Of a DNA stretch of 64,000 nt, positions 49,710 to 58,450 are shown in pieces. The number at the start of each line of letters is the position of its first letter. The stretch's first letter is position 1. The position numbers and the translations under genes are program-made. Under the pieces are notes generated by a model. That model saw only the letters and a program-made list of their open reading frames with translations. It did no database searches and was not told the DNA's origin. Location of the stretch: NCBI GenBank assembly GCA_035651715.1, contig DASRFD010000150.1, positions 62,001 to 126,000 of the forward strand, read 5' to 3'. The DNA comes from Nevskia sp035651715. GTDB taxonomy: Bacteria; Pseudomonadota; Gammaproteobacteria; Nevskiales; Nevskiaceae.

Positions 49710-52235
49710 TCAGTGGAAGTTGATGAAGAACGCCCCGGTGTAGAAACGGCCGCGGTCGTGCCGGATGGCGGCGAAGTTGCCGGCCGCCAGCGGCTGGTCG
49801 ATGACCTGGTCGCTGTAGTTCTCGTTGGTCGCGTTCTGCACGCCCAGGCTCAGCCCCCAGGCGGCGGTGGCCTCATCGGCCAGCACCAGGTGCGGATTGA
49901 CCATGAAGGTGGCCTTCTGCAGCTGGCGCGGATTGTCCTCGGAATTGAGATAGCGCTCGCCCTGGTAGAGCAGGTCCACCGAAGCGCTGACGCTGATCGA
50001 ATACGGCAGGTGCAGGAAGGTGTAGGCCGGCGTCATCGCGGCCGTCCACTGCGGGGCGAAGGCCAGCGGCAGGCCGGAGAGGTTGCAGGCGTAGGTCGGA
50101 TTATTCTGCGTCGATCCGGGCGCCGCGTGCTTGCGCTCCGGGGTGGGGCAGGTGTTGTCGCCGGCGATGAGGCCGTTGAAGTACTCGGTATAGCGCGCGT
50201 CGGCGAAGCCGAACGAGCTGTACAGCGACATGCCGCGGACCGGCAGCAGCCACTGCAGGTCGGCCTCGAAGCCCTGCGAGCGCGCTCCGGGGCCATTGAC
50301 GATGACCACGTTGGTGCCCTGGAAGGTGGAAACCTGCAGGTTGCTGAAATGGGTGCGGTACAGCGACAGCGAGCCGCGGATCGGCCCGCCCCACAGGCGG
50401 TCCTTGATCTTGTAGCCGGCCTCGAAGCTGCTGGCCTTCTCCGGCCCGAACTCGATCTGCTGCGGGTTGAGCGGGATGCCGTTGAAACCGCCGCTCTTGA
50501 AGCCGTCGGACCAGTTGAAATAGGCCTCGGTGTGCTTGTTCGGCTGGTACTTGAAGCCGGCCTTGGGCGAGAAATCGACCTCGGTGCGGTGCAGGGCCTT
50601 GACGCCGGTATCGTCGAAGTCCTCCTGCTGGGCGATGGCCTTGATGATGGCGCTGCTGGAGAAGCTGTGCGGCTCGCCGCGGCGGTTCTCCTTGCCGTAG
50701 CGCAGGCCCAGCAGCAGGGCCCAGTCCTTGGCGAAGTACCACTCGGCGTTGCCGAAGGCGGCGTAATCCTTGGTGCGCAGGGCCAGGCCCGAAATGGCCT
50801 CCTGCTGCCCCACCAGGGGCTGGGCAAGAAGGTTGATCAGGTCACCCACGGTCACGCCGGGCGCGCCGGCGTGCTGCCCGCACAGCGTCTGCAGCAGCGG
50901 CCCCACGATGGGCAGGGACAGGCAGGGCAGCAGCGCCGTCGTCAGCAGGGGCGCGCAAACCGAGGCAGGGACATTGTTCTGGTCGCAGTCCCCGGCCAGG
51001 ATGTAATTGGCGGCCGCCCCCAGGTTTTCCAGCTGGAACAGGTCGGAGGTGCGCAGGGTGTAGTTGTCGTAGTAAAGGCCGGCGACGAAAGTCGCATCGT
51101 GGCCGAAGCCGAACACGTCCGGCGCGGTGGCGGTGACGCGCAGCTCCTGCGTGAACTGGCGTTCCGGCTCCGGTTCCGACAGGCCATCGTGGATGAACGG
51201 GATCGGGCTGAAGTCGGCGTCGATGTCGCGCGCGCCGATCACATTCTGGGCCAGGCTGGTGGTGGAGACCAGGTGCAGCGACTTCATGCCGGCGGGATGG
51301 CCGAGGTCGCCGTCGAAAGTCACGTAGCCGCCGTGGGTGGTGGCGCTTTCGAAGGCCGGTACATCCTCCGACACGGTGCTGTCGATGTTGGTCTCGAAGC
51401 GCGGATCGTAGCTGCGCGCCAGCGCCTTCATGTTGTCGCCGGCCAGGAAGAGCTGTTGCTTGTTGAAGTTCTCCTCGTGATAGGCGGCGAACAGGCCCAG
51501 GTCCATGGTCCAGCCTTCATGCGAGTCGTAGCGCAGGCGGACGCGGCCGGAATCCTGCTGCGCGTTCTGCTCGCCGCGGTTGAGCAGGGTGTTCCACAGC
51601 GCGCCGCGGTCGCCGTGCTCGAAGTTGCCGGTGGCGCGGATGGCGAAGCCGCCGCCCAGGGGCAGGTTCACCACCGGCCGGAAGGCGCGGCTGCCGTAGC
51701 TGCGCCAGTCGGTGTCGAGCCGGATCAGCATTTCCTCCGGGTCCGGCGCATTGGTGGTGATGTTGAGGATGCCGGCGGTGACGTTCTTGCCGAACAGCGT
51801 GCCCTGCGGGCCGCGCAGCACCTCGTAGCGGTCGAGGTCGCCGAAGAACGCGGTGAGGTATTCGGGATAGGTGTAGACCACGCCGTCGACCACCACGCCG
51901 ACCGAGGGATCCAGGCCGGGCACGTCGTTGAGCGTGCCGAAGCCGCGCACCAGCAACTGGGTCGAGGAGGAGGAGACCTGGAGATTGGTGTTGGCGGTGT
52001 AGTCCGACAGCTCCTGGAAATCGCGCACGCCGCTGTTGCGGATCTGCTCGCCGCCGATCGAGGTGACCGAGGCCGGCACCTGTTCGAGGGTCTGCCTGAT
52101 CTTCTGCGCCGTGATCACCACTTCCTTGAGCTGCTGCTGCGGCGCGTCCTCGGCACAGGCCGCGCCGGCGGCCCCCGCCAGGACGATTGCGAACGCCACC
52201 CAAGCCTTCAGGCTCCGCCGGGCGCGAAGTGCCAT
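49710..52235 (-). CDS. TonB-dependent outer-membrane receptor
   Basis: An 841-residue receptor with a signal peptide, a TonB-box-like KEVVITAQK, a plug domain (about 40–150: VPASVTSIGGEQIRNSG, LVRGFGTLNDVPGLDPSVGVVVDGVVY, LRGPQGTLFGKN) and a 22-strand barrel ending in an aromatic residue region (FYTGAFFINFH). The layout is that of the FyuA/Cir- or Sphingomonas-type receptors. A long loop near residues 412–462 contains four cysteines around a hydrophobic stretch. The substrate cannot be read from sequence; no siderophore or uptake genes adjoin it. GGGGGAGG precedes the ATG. Confidence 0.93.
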   Translation of the reverse strand: MALRARRSLKAWVAFAIVLAGAAGAACAEDAPQQQLKEVVITAQKIRQTLEQVPASVTSIGGEQIRNSGVRDFQELSDYTANTNLQVSSSSTQLLVRGFGTLNDVPGLDPSVGVVVDGVVYTYPEYLTAFFGDLDRYEVLRGPQGTLFGKNVTAGILNITTNAPDPEEMLIRLDTDWRSYGSRAFRPVVNLPLGGGFAIRATGNFEHGDRGALWNTLLNRGEQNAQQDSGRVRLRYDSHEGWTMDLGLFAAYHEENFNKQQLFLAGDNMKALARSYDPRFETNIDSTVSEDVPAFESATTHGGYVTFDGDLGHPAGMKSLHLVSTTSLAQNVIGARDIDADFSPIPFIHDGLSEPEPERQFTQELRVTATAPDVFGFGHDATFVAGLYYDNYTLRTSDLFQLENLGAAANYILAGDCDQNNVPASVCAPLLTTALLPCLSLPIVGPLLQTLCGQHAGAPGVTVGDLINLLAQPLVGQQEAISGLALRTKDYAAFGNAEWYFAKDWALLLGLRYGKENRRGEPHSFSSSAIIKAIAQQEDFDDTGVKALHRTEVDFSPKAGFKYQPNKHTEAYFNWSDGFKSGGFNGIPLNPQQIEFGPEKASSFEAGYKIKDRLWGGPIRGSLSLYRTHFSNLQVSTFQGTNVVIVNGPGARSQGFEADLQWLLPVRGMSLYSSFGFADARYTEYFNGLIAGDNTCPTPERKHAAPGSTQNNPTYACNLSGLPLAFAPQWTAAMTPAYTFLHLPYSISVSASVDLLYQGERYLNSEDNPRQLQKATFMVNPHLVLADEATAAWGLSLGVQNATNENYSDQVIDQPLAAGNFAAIRHDRGRFYTGAFFINFH

Positions 52236-52340
52236 GCCTCCCCCACCTTTTGAATTTCTTATGTAGAAACAGCCCGCTCTAGTCTGGAGCAGGCAGGGGC
52301 CGCCTGACAATCGCCGCGCGGCCCCGTCCCCCGCACGCGC

Positions 52341-52964
52341 TCAATCGCAATTGGCGCGCATTTTCTTGTTCTGGTCCGTCAGCCAGGCCATCAGGCCGTC
52401 GAAACCCTTCTGCTCGAACAGGCGGCTGTACTGGGTCGAGCGCAGCGCCAGGTCGCTGACGCCGTCGGCGACGACGTTGATGATGCGGTAGTTGCCGTCC
52501 TTGCCGCGCAGGATGTAGTCGAAGGCGACCGTGTCGCCGCTGCCGGGCTTGAGGCGGGCGTGCACCAGCTGGTCGCCGTTGGGCAGGGCGTCGGTGTCCT
52601 GGGTGGTGAACTCCTCGCCGCCGAAGCTGTTGAACTGGCTGGCGTAGGTCACCAGGGTGGTCTCGCGGAACGCGGCGATCAGCTGGTTGCGCTGGGCCTC
52701 GCTCAGCTCGCCCCAGTGCCGGCGCATCACGGTCTGGGCGATCAGCGGCACGTCGAACGAGGCGTCCACCACCGGCTGCAGGTGCTTGACCCGCCCGTCG
52801 CAGCCGTATTCCTTGGCGTGCTTCATGTTGTTGAGCAGGGCCGCGTGGACGGCGTTGACCACGTCCGCGGGGGTGCCCGCGGCGAACGCCGGCGGCGTGA
52901 AAAACAGCCCGGAAACAAGCGACAATAGAGCAATTCGCAAGAGGCGCAAAGCGGTCTCCGACAC
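52341..52964 (-). CDS. MlaC/HpnM-like periplasmic lipid-binding protein
   Basis: A 207-residue exported protein of the MlaC (Tol-Pal-associated toluene tolerance Ttg2D) family with a signal peptide ending at AFA-A. The family segment VVDASFDVPLIAQTVMRRHWGELSEAQRNQLIAAFRE is present. It is not in an mla operon; it faces away from a large MMPL transporter. In hopanoid-producing bacteria such a pair is HpnM/HpnN. Divergent start spacing to that gene is 121 bases. Confidence 0.88.
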   Translation of the reverse strand: MSETALRLLRIALLSLVSGLFFTPPAFAAGTPADVVNAVHAALLNNMKHAKEYGCDGRVKHLQPVVDASFDVPLIAQTVMRRHWGELSEAQRNQLIAAFRETTLVTYASQFNSFGGEEFTTQDTDALPNGDQLVHARLKPGSGDTVAFDYILRGKDGNYRIINVVADGVSDLALRSTQYSRLFEQKGFDGLMAWLTDQNKKMRANCD

Positions 52965-53009
52965 GGAAGGAACTGAGTTGGCCGGCGGCTTCTGGCCGCA
53001 CCCACAGCT

Positions 53010-53038
53010 TTGACGGCTGTCGTAAAGACAAGTTTACA
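53010..53038 (+). promoter_or_regulatory. Candidate promoter for the MMPL transporter
   Basis: TTGACG (53010–53015) and TTTACA (53033–53038) are 17 bases apart in the divergent gap. The −35 is good and the −10 is weak. Confidence 0.35.
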
Positions 53039-53085
53039 CGAGTCACCTGAGCGGCCCCTGAACCGGGCGGCCGGGGAACTTTTGA

Positions 53086-55779
53086 ATGCCCCGATGCGGG
53101 CGAAGGCAGAAAACTGAAGTGAATCAAACCGCTTCCGGAGCCGCCCTGACCCGCGCACTGCGCGGCTGGGTCGGGCTGATGCAGCGTCATCCCCGGTGGG
53201 TGCTGGGCCTGGCCCTGGTGCTGGGCCTGGGCCTGGGCCGCTATGCCTGGACCCACCTGACCGTGGATACCGATCCCGAGAACATGCTCTCGGCGCAGCT
53301 GCCCTGGCGCCAGGCCGAGCGGCGCATGGACCGGCTGTTCCCGGACCTCGACGAGGGCCTGGTGGCGGTGGTGGACGGCGCCTCGCCGGAAGTGGCGGAC
53401 GAGGCGCAGCGGCGGCTGGTGGAGGCGCTGAAGGCGCAGCCCGACCAGTTCCTGGAGGTCTATGCCGCGGAAACCGACCCCTATTTCCGCCACAACGGCT
53501 TCCTCTACCTCGACAAGCCGGACCTGCAGAAGCTGGCCGACGGCCTCAACCAGGCCCAGCCCTTCCTCGGCGCGCTGACCCACGACCCCAGCCTGCACGG
53601 GCTGTTCACCCTGCTCGACCGCGCCGCCACCAATCCGGCCGCCGGCGATTTCGACCTGTCGCCCGCCTTCGGCGGCATCGCCGACGGCGTCGACGCGGCG
53701 GTGGCCGGCCGCTTCAGCGCGCTGTCCTGGCAGAGCCTGATGGGCACCGGCCTGCAGCAGGGCGACGCCAGCCGCCGCTTCATCGAGATCAAGCCCAAGC
53801 TGGATTTCAGCCAGCTGTTCCCCGCCGAGACGCCGATCGCCGCGTTCCGCGCCACCGTGGCGAAGCTGAACCTGAAGCCCGCCGAAGGCGTGACGGTGCG
53901 CCTGTCCGGCTCCAAGGCGATGGAGCACGAAGAGCTGAAGCAGGCCTTCGGCGGCGGCACCAAGGCGTTCGCGGTGGGCCTGCTGATGGTGATGGTGCTG
54001 CTGTACCTGGCGCTGCGCTCGGGCCGACTGGTGGTGGCCGCCGTCATCACCCTGCTCTACGGCCTGCTGCTCACCGCCGGCTTCGCCGCCATCGCGGTCG
54101 GCCACCTCAACCTGATCTCGCTCGCCTTCTCGGTGCTCTACGTCGGCCTCGGCATCGACTACGCGCTGTACCTGTGCATGCAGTACCGCGAGCTGCTGGG
54201 CGAGGGCCTGCCGCAGCGGGAGGCGCTGCCGCGCGCCGCCGGCGACGTCGGCGGCTTCATGATGGTCTGCGCCGCCACCACCTCGCTCGGCTTCTTCGCC
54301 TTCATCCCCACGCCGTTCACCGGCATCGCCGAGCTGGGCATCATCTCCGGCGCCGGCATGTTCATCAGCCTCATCGTCAGCCTGTGCCTGCTGCCGGCCC
54401 TGATCAGCCTGTTCCCGCCGGACGCGTCCAGGGTCAAGCTCAGGGCCGCCGGCAGCGGCATGCTCGGCCGCGTGCTGGAATGGCCCTACAGCCACGCCCG
54501 CGCCATCTGGATCGTCGCCGCGCTGCTGGCGGCCGGTTCGCTGGCGCTGGCGCCGAAGGCGCACTTCGACTACGACCCGATCGACCTGCGCGATCCGCAG
54601 AGCGAGTCGGTCAGCACCTTCCGCGACCTGCTCAAGGACCCCAACATCCCGACCCTGACCCTGTCGGTGCTGGTGGCCGACGCCGACCAGGCCCAGGCGC
54701 TGTCGCAGAAGCTGGGCGGGCTGTCGACGGTGCGGCGGGCGATGAGCCTGTTCGACCTGGTGCCGGACGACCAGGACGCCAAGCTCGGCATCATCGGCGA
54801 CCTCAACCTGACCCTGGGCCCGACCCTGATGGGCGACGGCAGCGCGCTGAAGGTCGCGGCGCGCGCCGACGACTACGCCGCCATCCACCAGTTCGGCGCC
54901 GATCTGCCGGCCTACATCGAGCGCAACCGGGACCAGCCGGTGGCGCCGGCGGCGAAGAAGCTGCTCGAAGCCCTGCAGCGCCTGGACCAGGCCTGGACCC
55001 AGGGCGACAGCGCGGCGCACGAGGCGGCGCTGGCGCGCCTGCGCCAGAGCCTGCTGTCGGCGCTGCCGGCGCAGATCGGCGGCCTGCGCGACGCGCTGCA
55101 GGCGGCGCCGGTGACGGCGCAGGAGCTGCCGCCGCAGATCACCCGCCGCTGGGTCGGCAAGGACGAGCATGGCCAGACCTGGTACCGCGTCGAGATCTGG
55201 CCGAAGGACGTGCTGGACGGCCCCGAGCCGATGGAGCGCTTCGTCGCCCAGGTCCGCAGCGTGGCCCCCGAGGCCACCGGCGGCGCCATCGGCTACATCG
55301 AGTCCGGCCATGCCGTGGTCGGCGCCTTCAAGCAGGCCTTCCTCTACTCCTTCATCGCCATCACCATCCTGCTGGTGGTGCTGCTGCGCAGCTTCGCCGA
55401 CATGCTGCTGGTGCTGATCCCGCTGCTGCTGGCCGGCCTGCTGACGGTGGCCGGCTCGGTGCTGTTCAAGGTGCCGTTCAACTTCGCCAACGTCATCGCC
55501 CTGCCGCTGATCCTGGGCGTGGGCGTGGACTACGGCGTCTACCTGGCGCAGCGCGGCCGCCTCGCCGCCTCGGCGCGCGTCAACATCCTGCAGACCGGCA
55601 CGGCGCGCGCGGTGCTGTTCGGCGCGCTGATCACCACCGCCAATTTCGGCGACCTGATGCTGGCCCGGCATCCCGGCATCGTCAGCATGGGCGTGCTGCT
55701 CACGGTGGGCCTGAGCATGACCCTGCTGTGCGCGCTGGTGCTGCTGCCGAGCCTGCTGGCGCGGCGTTACGGGAAGTAA
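53086..55779 (+). CDS. MMPL/RND-family lipid transporter (HpnN-like)
   Basis: An 897-residue inner-membrane protein with two sets of membrane helices (about 30–50 plus 280–450, and 480–500 plus 750–890) and two periplasmic loops, i.e. the MMPL layout. Motifs include the GLGIDYALYL and GVGVDYGVYL segments with paired Asp residues used in proton relay. HpnN moves hopanoids to the outer membrane in Rhodopseudomonas and Burkholderia. No squalene-hopene cyclase is nearby, so the cargo may be another lipid. ATG 53086 has GGGGA upstream; a GTG at 53119 is an alternative. Confidence 0.87.
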   Translation: MPRCGRRQKTEVNQTASGAALTRALRGWVGLMQRHPRWVLGLALVLGLGLGRYAWTHLTVDTDPENMLSAQLPWRQAERRMDRLFPDLDEGLVAVVDGASPEVADEAQRRLVEALKAQPDQFLEVYAAETDPYFRHNGFLYLDKPDLQKLADGLNQAQPFLGALTHDPSLHGLFTLLDRAATNPAAGDFDLSPAFGGIADGVDAAVAGRFSALSWQSLMGTGLQQGDASRRFIEIKPKLDFSQLFPAETPIAAFRATVAKLNLKPAEGVTVRLSGSKAMEHEELKQAFGGGTKAFAVGLLMVMVLLYLALRSGRLVVAAVITLLYGLLLTAGFAAIAVGHLNLISLAFSVLYVGLGIDYALYLCMQYRELLGEGLPQREALPRAAGDVGGFMMVCAATTSLGFFAFIPTPFTGIAELGIISGAGMFISLIVSLCLLPALISLFPPDASRVKLRAAGSGMLGRVLEWPYSHARAIWIVAALLAAGSLALAPKAHFDYDPIDLRDPQSESVSTFRDLLKDPNIPTLTLSVLVADADQAQALSQKLGGLSTVRRAMSLFDLVPDDQDAKLGIIGDLNLTLGPTLMGDGSALKVAARADDYAAIHQFGADLPAYIERNRDQPVAPAAKKLLEALQRLDQAWTQGDSAAHEAALARLRQSLLSALPAQIGGLRDALQAAPVTAQELPPQITRRWVGKDEHGQTWYRVEIWPKDVLDGPEPMERFVAQVRSVAPEATGGAIGYIESGHAVVGAFKQAFLYSFIAITILLVVLLRSFADMLLVLIPLLLAGLLTVAGSVLFKVPFNFANVIALPLILGVGVDYGVYLAQRGRLAASARVNILQTGTARAVLFGALITTANFGDLMLARHPGIVSMGVLLTVGLSMTLLCALVLLPSLLARRYGK

Positions 55780-55789
55780 ACAAGAATCT

Positions 55790-55809
55790 CCCTCCCCTTG
55801 CGGGGAGGG
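55790..55809. repeat. REP-like hairpin after the MMPL gene
   Basis: CCCTCCCC and GGGGAGGG form an 8-base stem with a TTGC loop, followed by GGGTTCGG. It lies 11 bases after the stop and has no T tract. The sequence is of the same C/G-run type as the palindromes at 63576–63691, so it is likely a dispersed intergenic repeat that might also act as a terminator. Confidence 0.5.
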
Positions 55810-55903
55810 GGTTCGGAAAGAGGACGCACGCGGCTGGCCGGTCGAGCTGCCACCCTGGCTTGCGCGCTCCCGTTCCGCCCGCACGGGATGGGAGTGCGGC
55901 GCA

Positions 55904-56872
55904 CTACTGCAATACCGCCGCCTTCGAGAACCAGGCCTTGCGGATCCTGGTACCGCAGTCGACGCTCTCGACATAGGCGCTGCCCGACATCTTCTCGCGC
56001 GCCAGCAGGCCGTAGGTCGCCTTGTCCGCTGCGATCCAGGGATAGAAGCCGAAGGCGCCGGGGCTGCTGAAGGCGCCGTCGTCGCCTGGGGCGTCCTCGA
56101 TCCAGTGGTCGAGGCTGTAGTGCCAGGCGGCCTTGGCCGGGCTGTAGACCGCCCCGGGACAGGCGCCCGGCAGGGTGCACACCGGCGCGTAGCCGAGGAA
56201 CTCCTTCATCCGCAGCTGGCCGGAGACGATCTTGCGCAGGAACGCGGCATAGGCCGAGGGCGGGCCCTCCAGGCCGCCGGCGAGCTGCGGATGGACATAG
56301 CTCAGGCCGCCGAGGCCGAGCCGGCCCATCACCTCGCGCGTCAGCTCCTCGTTGCCCAGCCCGCCCAGGCCCAGTTCCAGCGCCAGCTGCTGGCTGTGGC
56401 CGCCGCCGTAGGAGAACCTGCCGACGTCCTGCGGCTTGACCACGCCGTTGTCGCCGGCGGCGGCGCAGCCTTCGACCTTGCGCGTGAAGGCGCACTTGAA
56501 CGGATTGAAGCCGGTGCGGCCGGATTTCATCTCCAGCTCCGCCACCTGCTGCGCCGTGGGCTGGGTGTTGCGGCCGATCTTCTCCAGGAAGTAGGCGCCG
56601 AACACCCACTTCGAGGCGGAAGCGATCTTGATGCTCTTGTCGGGACTGTAGGACGAGCCGACCTGGCCGCTGCCGAGCACGCCGCGCGCGTCGCCGATCT
56701 CCCAGTAGAAATCACCCAGCGCCTTGCAGGCCGGCGCCTGCTGCGCAGTCCGGCCGGCGGCGGCGGCGCGCGCCGGGTCGGCGCCCTGGGCCTGCGACAT
56801 CGCGGGATGGAAGGCGGCGGCAAGCAGGCAAACGGAGAGCAGGCGCAATCGGCCTGGAGGCAAGGTCCACAT
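55904..56872 (-). CDS. SxxK serine-hydrolase/beta-lactamase-fold-like exported protein
   Basis: A 322-residue protein with a signal peptide (about 1–28). S85-A-S-K88 in KIASASKWVFGAYFLEK looks like the active-site SxxK of beta-lactamase and PBP folds, and F-S-Y155-G-G-G-H could stand for the second motif. No clear KTG is visible, so hydrolase activity is uncertain. It carries seven cysteines in the mature part, unusual for the fold. It lies 132 bases downstream of the efflux operon, on the same strand, and may belong to it or stand alone. Confidence 0.62.
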   Translation of the reverse strand: MWTLPPGRLRLLSVCLLAAAFHPAMSQAQGADPARAAAAGRTAQQAPACKALGDFYWEIGDARGVLGSGQVGSSYSPDKSIKIASASKWVFGAYFLEKIGRNTQPTAQQVAELEMKSGRTGFNPFKCAFTRKVEGCAAAGDNGVVKPQDVGRFSYGGGHSQQLALELGLGGLGNEELTREVMGRLGLGGLSYVHPQLAGGLEGPPSAYAAFLRKIVSGQLRMKEFLGYAPVCTLPGACPGAVYSPAKAAWHYSLDHWIEDAPGDDGAFSSPGAFGFYPWIAADKATYGLLAREKMSGSAYVESVDCGTRIRKAWFSKAAVLQ

Positions 56873-57004
56873 AGGTCCCTCTATGAACGGCGGGCGGTGC
56901 CCGATTGTAGCGGCAAAGTACGTGCCGCCAGCTTTCAGGTCCGCGCAAAAGCAAGGCGCGGACGGATTGCTCCGCCCGCGCCTCGCCGCCGCCCGCCGCC
57001 GGGA

Positions 57005-58432
57005 CTAGCGGACAGCCGCCACCTGTTGCGCGTCTTCCGGCTGGCCGACGCCGCCGAGGGCCTTGTAGATCGCCACCACGTCGACGTTGACCGCGGTCTG
57101 CGCCTGGGCCACGGCGTCCTCCGCCTCCAGCTGGGTGCGCTGCGCGTCGAGCAGGGTCAGGAAATCGGCCACGCCCTCGCGGTACTGGATCTCGGCCAGC
57201 TCGGCGGCGCGGCGCGAAGCCTCGGCCTGCTCGCTCAGGCTCTTCAGCTGCGCCTGCTGCTTGCCGTAGGCGACGAAGCTGTTCTCGGTATCCTCCAGCG
57301 CGGCCAGCACCACCTTCTCGTAGTTGGCGGCCAGCTCGTCGTTCTGCGCCTTGGCGGCGCGCAGGCGCGCCTTGACCGTGCCGAAGTCGAACGCGGCCCA
57401 GCTGACCGAGGGCGTCACCGACCAGGCGCGGGCGTCGCTGCCGGCGCTGGCGTTGAACAGGCGCCCGACGTCGCCGGACAGGAAGCCGACGAAGCCGGTC
57501 ACGTTGACCCGCGGGAACAGGTCCGAGGTCGCCACGCCGACGCGGGCGGTGGCGGCGGCGAGCTGGCGCTCGGCGGCGCGCACGTCCGGGCGCCGGCGCA
57601 GCAGGCCGGCGGTGTCGCCCACCGGCAGCGCCTTGGCGTAGGTCGGCACCTGGGCCGCCTTGAGCTCGGCGTCGAGCGCGCCGGGGCGCTGGCCCAGCAA
57701 CACCGCCAGGCGATAGGCCGACTGCTTCTCCGCCGCTTCCAGCGGCGGGATGCTGGCCTCGGTCGCCTTGAGGCGCGCCTTGCTGCGCTGCACGTCCAGC
57801 TCGGTGACGCGGCCGGCCTCGTAGCGCACCTGGGTCAGCTGCTGCGTCTGGTCCTCGCTGGCCAGGTTGCGGCGCGCCACGTCGAGCCGCTTCTGCGTGC
57901 CACGCAGCTCGAAGTAGTTGCGCGCCACCTCGGCCGCCACCGTCACCTGGGCGTCGCGCAGGCTGGCCTGCTGCGCGCCGAGATCGGCGCGGGCCGCCTC
58001 GACCGAGCGGCGCACGTGGCCGAACAGGTCGATCTCCCAGGTCGCGTCGAAGCCCAGGCTGTAGCTCTCGGCGTCGACGCGCGCGCTGCCGAAGCCCGGC
58101 TGCTGCTCCTTGCTGTGCGAATACGCGGCCTCCAGCGGCACGTGCGGGCCGAAGTCGTAGCTGTTCTCGACGAACACCGCGCGCGCCGCGCGCACGCGGT
58201 CGACGGCGATGCGCAGGTCGAGGTTGGCGTCCAGCGCGCGCCTGACCAGGCGGTCCAGCTCGGCGTCGTCGAACTGCTGCCACCAGGCCGCCTCCGGATT
58301 CTGCGCGCTGAACTCCGGCGACTGCGCATTGGCGATGACCGCCGGCGCCGTGTCCGGCGCCTTGTAATCGGGCCCCACGGCGCAGGCACTAAGCAGCAGC
58401 GCCAGGGCCGTGACCAGGATCTTGTTGTTCAT
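57005..58432 (-). CDS. Outer-membrane efflux channel, NodT/OprM family lipoprotein
   Basis: A 475-residue channel of the TolC/OprM type with lipobox LSACA, two duplicated outer-membrane efflux domains (about 60–260 and 270–460) and the NodT marker LLRRRPDVRAAERQLAAATARVGVATSDLFPRVNV. It forms the trimeric exit duct for the RND pump. The ATG at 58432 has AAGGAG 8 bases upstream. It is the last channel gene of an operon that includes the RND permease upstream. Confidence 0.93.
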   Translation of the reverse strand: MNNKILVTALALLLSACAVGPDYKAPDTAPAVIANAQSPEFSAQNPEAAWWQQFDDAELDRLVRRALDANLDLRIAVDRVRAARAVFVENSYDFGPHVPLEAAYSHSKEQQPGFGSARVDAESYSLGFDATWEIDLFGHVRRSVEAARADLGAQQASLRDAQVTVAAEVARNYFELRGTQKRLDVARRNLASEDQTQQLTQVRYEAGRVTELDVQRSKARLKATEASIPPLEAAEKQSAYRLAVLLGQRPGALDAELKAAQVPTYAKALPVGDTAGLLRRRPDVRAAERQLAAATARVGVATSDLFPRVNVTGFVGFLSGDVGRLFNASAGSDARAWSVTPSVSWAAFDFGTVKARLRAAKAQNDELAANYEKVVLAALEDTENSFVAYGKQQAQLKSLSEQAEASRRAAELAEIQYREGVADFLTLLDAQRTQLEAEDAVAQAQTAVNVDVVAIYKALGGVGQPEDAQQVAAVR

Positions 58433-58450
58433 TTGCACCACTCCTTCACC

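Noticed and set aside
52279..55974. A 1231-codon open frame on the − strand opposite the MMPL transporter
   Set aside because: Same GC effect; the translation is a repetitive His/Gln/Arg/Val mix and the + strand protein is well supported.
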